This document shows, in pieces, positions 5,587 to 8,350 of a stretch of DNA of 8,350 nucleotides (positions are counted from its first letter, which is position 1; every line of letters starts with the position of its first letter). The notes beneath the pieces were generated by a model. That model searched no databases. It saw only the letters and a list, made by a program, of their open reading frames with translations, and had not been told where the DNA came from. The position numbers were made by a program, and so were the translations under genes. Source of the DNA: Clostridia bacterium (GTDB lineage: Bacteria > Bacillota > Clostridia > Lachnospirales > CAG-274); NCBI GenBank assembly GCA_030536675.1, contig JAUNPM010000061.1, forward strand, positions 1 through 8,350. The letters run 5' to 3'.

Positions 5587-6464
5587 TTCAATTTACCCGT
5601 ATAATTTAAAGTAGTGAATTCGGGATAATAGGACTCTTTAGCTTTTCTCAAGCCCTCAATGCCCATATCCTCTTCTCTGTCAACATATTTAACGTCCTTG
5701 CAGCTGTGAATGACAAACTGCTGATTTATCATCTGATAGGCCCCGTTAATATTGTGATCTGCCTTTTCAATATGCACTATCATTGTATCATCAAAGGATT
5801 TTGAACCTAATGTAACAGCCGCAATTTTGCCGTCTATCCTCAATATACCTCCCACAATTCCCAGAGCCTTGTAATTTTTAAGAGCAGTTGAAGCAGCTCC
5901 AAGCTCACCGAGAAATTGATTGTCCAAATTGCACCACTCCACCTGGTAATTGAAAAATTCCTTAATATTGTCATCATTTAATTCTTCATAGCTCCAGCGA
6001 CCGTCATACTCTTTCATAAATTTGTTTATATGATTTTTCTTTTTATGCAGCTTTTTCCCTGAAAGCGTTGCCAGCTTTTCAGCCAAATAAACATAATCCG
6101 CATTATCCCTGTTTTCTTCAAATTCAAACCTTCCCGGGAAATATTCTTCCAGTTTCTCTTTCTGCTTGTCATAGATTGATACAAAAAGCCACTTTTCTCC
6201 TTTTTCCTTGGTATAGTCGAGAAGTTTTTCAACAGCCCTTTTAAAATCCCCTTCTCCGTCAGGCACAGTATAGTATTCATATTCATCGTCACTGCTGCTT
6301 TTAATATATAAAAAGCCGTCAGACTCCGCATACATTGTATTATAATGCTTTGACCATATGAAAATATCAGTAAAACTGTATTCGCATAAAAAGTGATTTT
6401 CTTTTTTAAAATGTGCTTCTATTAACTCTTTATCATTAATATCTATTGGTTTAAACTCCAACAT
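5583..6464 (-). CDS. DUF2156 domain protein (phosphatidylglycerol lysyltransferase C-domain-like)
   Basis: This 293-residue soluble protein matches stand-alone DUF2156 proteins, related to the catalytic C-terminal domain of MprF/LysX lysyltransferases, which moves an aminoacyl group from tRNA to a lipid and has a double GNAT fold. Conserved stretches are RDNADYVY (119-126), LSGKKLHKKKNHINKF (134-149), HIEKAD (231-236), GAYQMIN (241-247) and DREEDMGIEGLRKAKESY (262-279). No membrane domain is present, so MprF-like lipid flipping is excluded and the real acceptor is unknown. Start: ATG at 6464 with AAGGA 8 nt upstream. The gene begins 42 bp after pepF, and the GNAT gene overlaps its end. A sigma-A promoter and a Fur-type box lie just upstream (6495-6544), so the pair may be iron-regulated apart from pepF. 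Confidence 0.88.
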   Translation of the reverse strand: MLEFKPIDINDKELIEAHFKKENHFLCEYSFTDIFIWSKHYNTMYAESDGFLYIKSSSDDEYEYYTVPDGEGDFKRAVEKLLDYTKEKGEKWLFVSIYDKQKEKLEEYFPGRFEFEENRDNADYVYLAEKLATLSGKKLHKKKNHINKFMKEYDGRWSYEELNDDNIKEFFNYQVEWCNLDNQFLGELGAASTALKNYKALGIVGGILRIDGKIAAVTLGSKSFDDTMIVHIEKADHNINGAYQMINQQFVIHSCKDVKYVDREEDMGIEGLRKAKESYYPEFTTLNYTGKLK

Positions 6465-6494
6465 TTAAATTCCTTCATTCCCTTTTTATTTTTT

Positions 6495-6509
6495 TGATAA
6501 TAATTATCA
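6495..6509 (-). promoter_or_regulatory. Perfect 7-1-7 Fur-type operator
   Basis: TGATAATTATTATCA on the minus strand equals the Bacillus Fur 7-1-7 consensus TGATAATNATTATCA at all 14 defined positions, and one further base on each side also pairs (6494-6510). It differs from the PerR (TTATAAT) and Zur (TCGTAAT) half-sites. It starts 6 nt past a perfect -10, so it covers the predicted transcription start, the normal place for Fur repression. It overlaps the pepF stop codon. Too AT-rich, with a 1-nt centre and no T run, to be a terminator. Confidence 0.65.
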
Positions 6510-8273
6510 ATTATTATTATACACCATTTTTCTCAATTCGTCAATTTCTTCAATTATCTGTTCAATGCCCGTTTTCCAAAATTCTTTATTATACAGATCT
6601 ATTCCCGCAATTTCAGCTACTTTTGCCAAGGGCATTGTGCTTGAAGAGGCAAGAACATTGTCATACAGCTCTAAAAATTCAGATCCCTTATTTTTATATA
6701 TACTGTAAAGACCCTTTGACAAAAGAGAACCGAAAGCATAAGGGAAATTATAATAATTAAATTCAGCATCATAATAATGGGGCTTGCATATCCACATATA
6801 TTTATGCATATAATTTTCATCTAAGCCCTTGCCGTATGCTTTTTTCTGCGCCTCTGTCATAATGTCTGAAAGCTCATCAGCTGAAAGTACTCCCTCTTTT
6901 CTTCTATTAAAAACAGTATCCTCAAATATAAATCTGGAATAAATATCAACAATGCACTGAGTAAGACCCATTATATCATTTTCAAGTATATTTATTTTTT
7001 CATTTTCATCTGCCGTTTTAAGAGCTTCATTTACAACTATGCTTTCACAAAAAGTAGATGCCGTTTCCGCAATAGGCATAGGATAAAACGAATTTAATTC
7101 ACTTAATTTAAAAAGCCTTGTATTATGAAAAGCGTGTCCAAGCTCGTGAGCAATGGTTATAACATCGTCAAAAGCTCCTCCGAAATTTGCAAGTATCCTG
7201 CTCTCCCCCATAGAATGTATGGTTTCACAGTATGCACCTCCAACCTTTCCTTTTTTAGGCATTAAATCAAGCCACCTTTTTTCAAAGGCAGACTTTGCAA
7301 AGTCCCCCATATCCTTACTGAATCCATAAAAGCACCTTATAACAAAATCCCTTGCCTCCTCAACGGTATAGCTTCTGCCGCTTTCAGCAATGGGAGCAAA
7401 CAAATCATAAAAAGGCAAAGCTCCCTTATGCCCCAAAGCCTTAGCCTTTATTAAAAAGTACTCCTGAAGCTCACCCAGCTTTTCTTCAACGGCAGAAAAC
7501 ATTGCGTCCAAAATTTTTTTATCTATTCTTGACTCAATAAGCGTCATATCAAGAGGCGATCTGTACCCCCTCATTTTACAAAGAGTTATGACCTCCCCTT
7601 TTATTCCGTTCATACAAAAGGCGCAGGACTGTTCAATTTTTTCATATGCTTTTAATTCAGCCTCATATGCGGTCTTTCTCACCTCCGCAGACCTGTCATA
7701 GGCAAGATTTCTTATTTCCGAAAGGGGTATTTCATTTCCCTTATATTCTGCCGTAAGGCTTGAAGAAAGTCTGTTCCATTGCTTTTCCCACAGCAAAGAG
7801 CCCGTTGTTTTCATTTTTGCAATTACGGCTTCTTCTTCCGCCGAAAGCATATGGCTGCCCTTTTCCTTTATTTCATTTATATAAAAGCTGTGTTCTCTTA
7901 ACAGCTCGCTTTTGTTTATGACGTTTTCAATATCCTTTATATTTTTAACAAATTCCACTATTGCCGTATTTTGATAAGATGTTTCTGCTTCAGCTTCTTC
8001 AAGCTTATTTAAAGCCTTTGCAATTTCTTCATTTCCCGTATCAACACTCTGAGCCAGATTTGCATACATAAAGAGCTTATCATATGACATTATTTCATTT
8101 TTAGCCTTTATATACGTTTCCAATTTACTTACAGGGTCATCATTGCCTTCAAAATTTATTTTGCACCAATTATTCAGCTCCCTTACAAGTTTTTTATATT
8201 CTTCAAAATCCCTTATAAAAGCCTCTGATTTTACAGAAGTGTATATATTATCCAAATTCCAGTCATTATTCAT
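6507..8273 (-). CDS. pepF: M3 family oligoendopeptidase (PepF type)
   Basis: PepF-type enzymes are cytoplasmic zinc peptidases that cut short peptides, roughly 7-17 residues, in protein turnover and peptide nutrition. The 588-residue length is usual for the clostridial M3 group. The zinc motif is HELGH (376-380): His376 and His380 bind zinc, Glu377 is the general base, and Glu403 in MPIAETASTFCE is the likely third ligand. The substrate-side motif is PHYYDAEFNYYNFPYAFG near the C-terminus. The N-terminal 200 residues are helical with charged repeats (oligopeptidase F N-terminal domain). There is no signal peptide. The ATG at 8273 has GGAGGA (8281-8286) 7 nt upstream and gives the usual opening WNLDNIY. 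The stop codon falls within the Fur-type box, and no terminator separates it from the DUF2156 gene. I see no convincing promoter in the 64 bp upstream; TAAAAT at 8321-8326 lacks a good -35. Confidence 0.95.
   Translation of the reverse strand: MNNDWNLDNIYTSVKSEAFIRDFEEYKKLVRELNNWCKINFEGNDDPVSKLETYIKAKNEIMSYDKLFMYANLAQSVDTGNEEIAKALNKLEEAEAETSYQNTAIVEFVKNIKDIENVINKSELLREHSFYINEIKEKGSHMLSAEEEAVIAKMKTTGSLLWEKQWNRLSSSLTAEYKGNEIPLSEIRNLAYDRSAEVRKTAYEAELKAYEKIEQSCAFCMNGIKGEVITLCKMRGYRSPLDMTLIESRIDKKILDAMFSAVEEKLGELQEYFLIKAKALGHKGALPFYDLFAPIAESGRSYTVEEARDFVIRCFYGFSKDMGDFAKSAFEKRWLDLMPKKGKVGGAYCETIHSMGESRILANFGGAFDDVITIAHELGHAFHNTRLFKLSELNSFYPMPIAETASTFCESIVVNEALKTADENEKINILENDIMGLTQCIVDIYSRFIFEDTVFNRRKEGVLSADELSDIMTEAQKKAYGKGLDENYMHKYMWICKPHYYDAEFNYYNFPYAFGSLLSKGLYSIYKNKGSEFLELYDNVLASSSTMPLAKVAEIAGIDLYNKEFWKTGIEQIIEEIDELRKMVYNNN
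6516..6544 (-). promoter_or_regulatory. Sigma-A promoter for the DUF2156-GNAT pair, inside the end of pepF
   Basis: On the minus strand TTGACG (6539-6544; 5 of 6) is followed after 17 bp by a perfect TATAAT (6516-6521). Both lie in the last 13 codons of pepF. Transcription would start near 6509, giving a leader of about 45 nt before the ATG at 6464. Confidence 0.65.
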
Positions 8274-8350
8274 TTAAATTTCCTCCGTTTTTTATTTTTC
8301 TCTCTTACATCATTAAAAATATTTTACTACATTTCTGTTATTTATACTAG

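Noticed and set aside
6494..6510. The palindrome at the end of pepF read as an intrinsic terminator.
   Set aside because: It would leave at most a 6-bp A/T stem, and on the minus strand it is followed by A's rather than T's; the match to a Fur box explains it better.

Overview
The window is a stretch of AT-rich chromosome from a low-GC Gram-positive anaerobe, most likely a spore-forming member of the Clostridia (Lachnospirales-like). The reasons are strong AGGAGG ribosome binding sites, the plsX-acpP-rnc gene order, a DUF624 membrane protein, a clostridial-type M3 oligopeptidase, a DUF2156/GNAT pair, and a peptidoglycan protein related to the sporulation factor SpoIID. The assignment rests on gene content only. 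No mobile element, CRISPR array, tRNA or rRNA is visible. Seven of the eight genes are on the minus strand.

Layout, left to right. (a) 1-316, minus: the 5' part of a DUF624 membrane protein gene with a good sigma-A promoter. (b) 501-1706, plus: a three-part protein with an N-terminal beta-sandwich, a SpoIID-like middle and a C-terminal PG_binding_1 domain. It converges on rnc, and the two share a 12-bp hairpin at 1733-1762. (c) 1774-4046, minus: plsX, acpP and rnc, the phospholipid/fatty-acid precursor genes plus RNase III. The gaps are wide and each holds its own signals: promoter and inverted repeat before plsX, promoter before acpP, terminator after acpP, and a long two-part hairpin in the rnc leader. 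(d) 4189-4659, minus: a small four-helix membrane protein (DUF2798-like), whose leader starts at a near-consensus promoter and runs straight into a strong intrinsic terminator. (e) 4819-8273, minus: an M3 oligoendopeptidase (pepF), a DUF2156 protein and a GNAT acetyltransferase. The last two overlap by 4 bp.

How the parts work together. PlsX makes acyl-phosphate from acyl-ACP, and AcpP carries the acyl chains. RNase III is a common chromosomal companion of these genes. PepF is a cytoplasmic peptide-degrading enzyme. Its last codons contain a sigma-A promoter (TTGACG, 17 bp, TATAAT), followed 6 nt later by a perfect 7-1-7 Fur-type box, which suggests that the DUF2156-GNAT pair is controlled by iron (Fur) independently of pepF. 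This is the most notable finding. Next are the rnc leader hairpin, long enough to be an RNase III substrate and so a possible autoregulatory site, and the promoter-terminator unit before the DUF2798 gene, which would give a transcript of about 65 nt unless read through. All regulatory calls are from reading the sequence and are untested.
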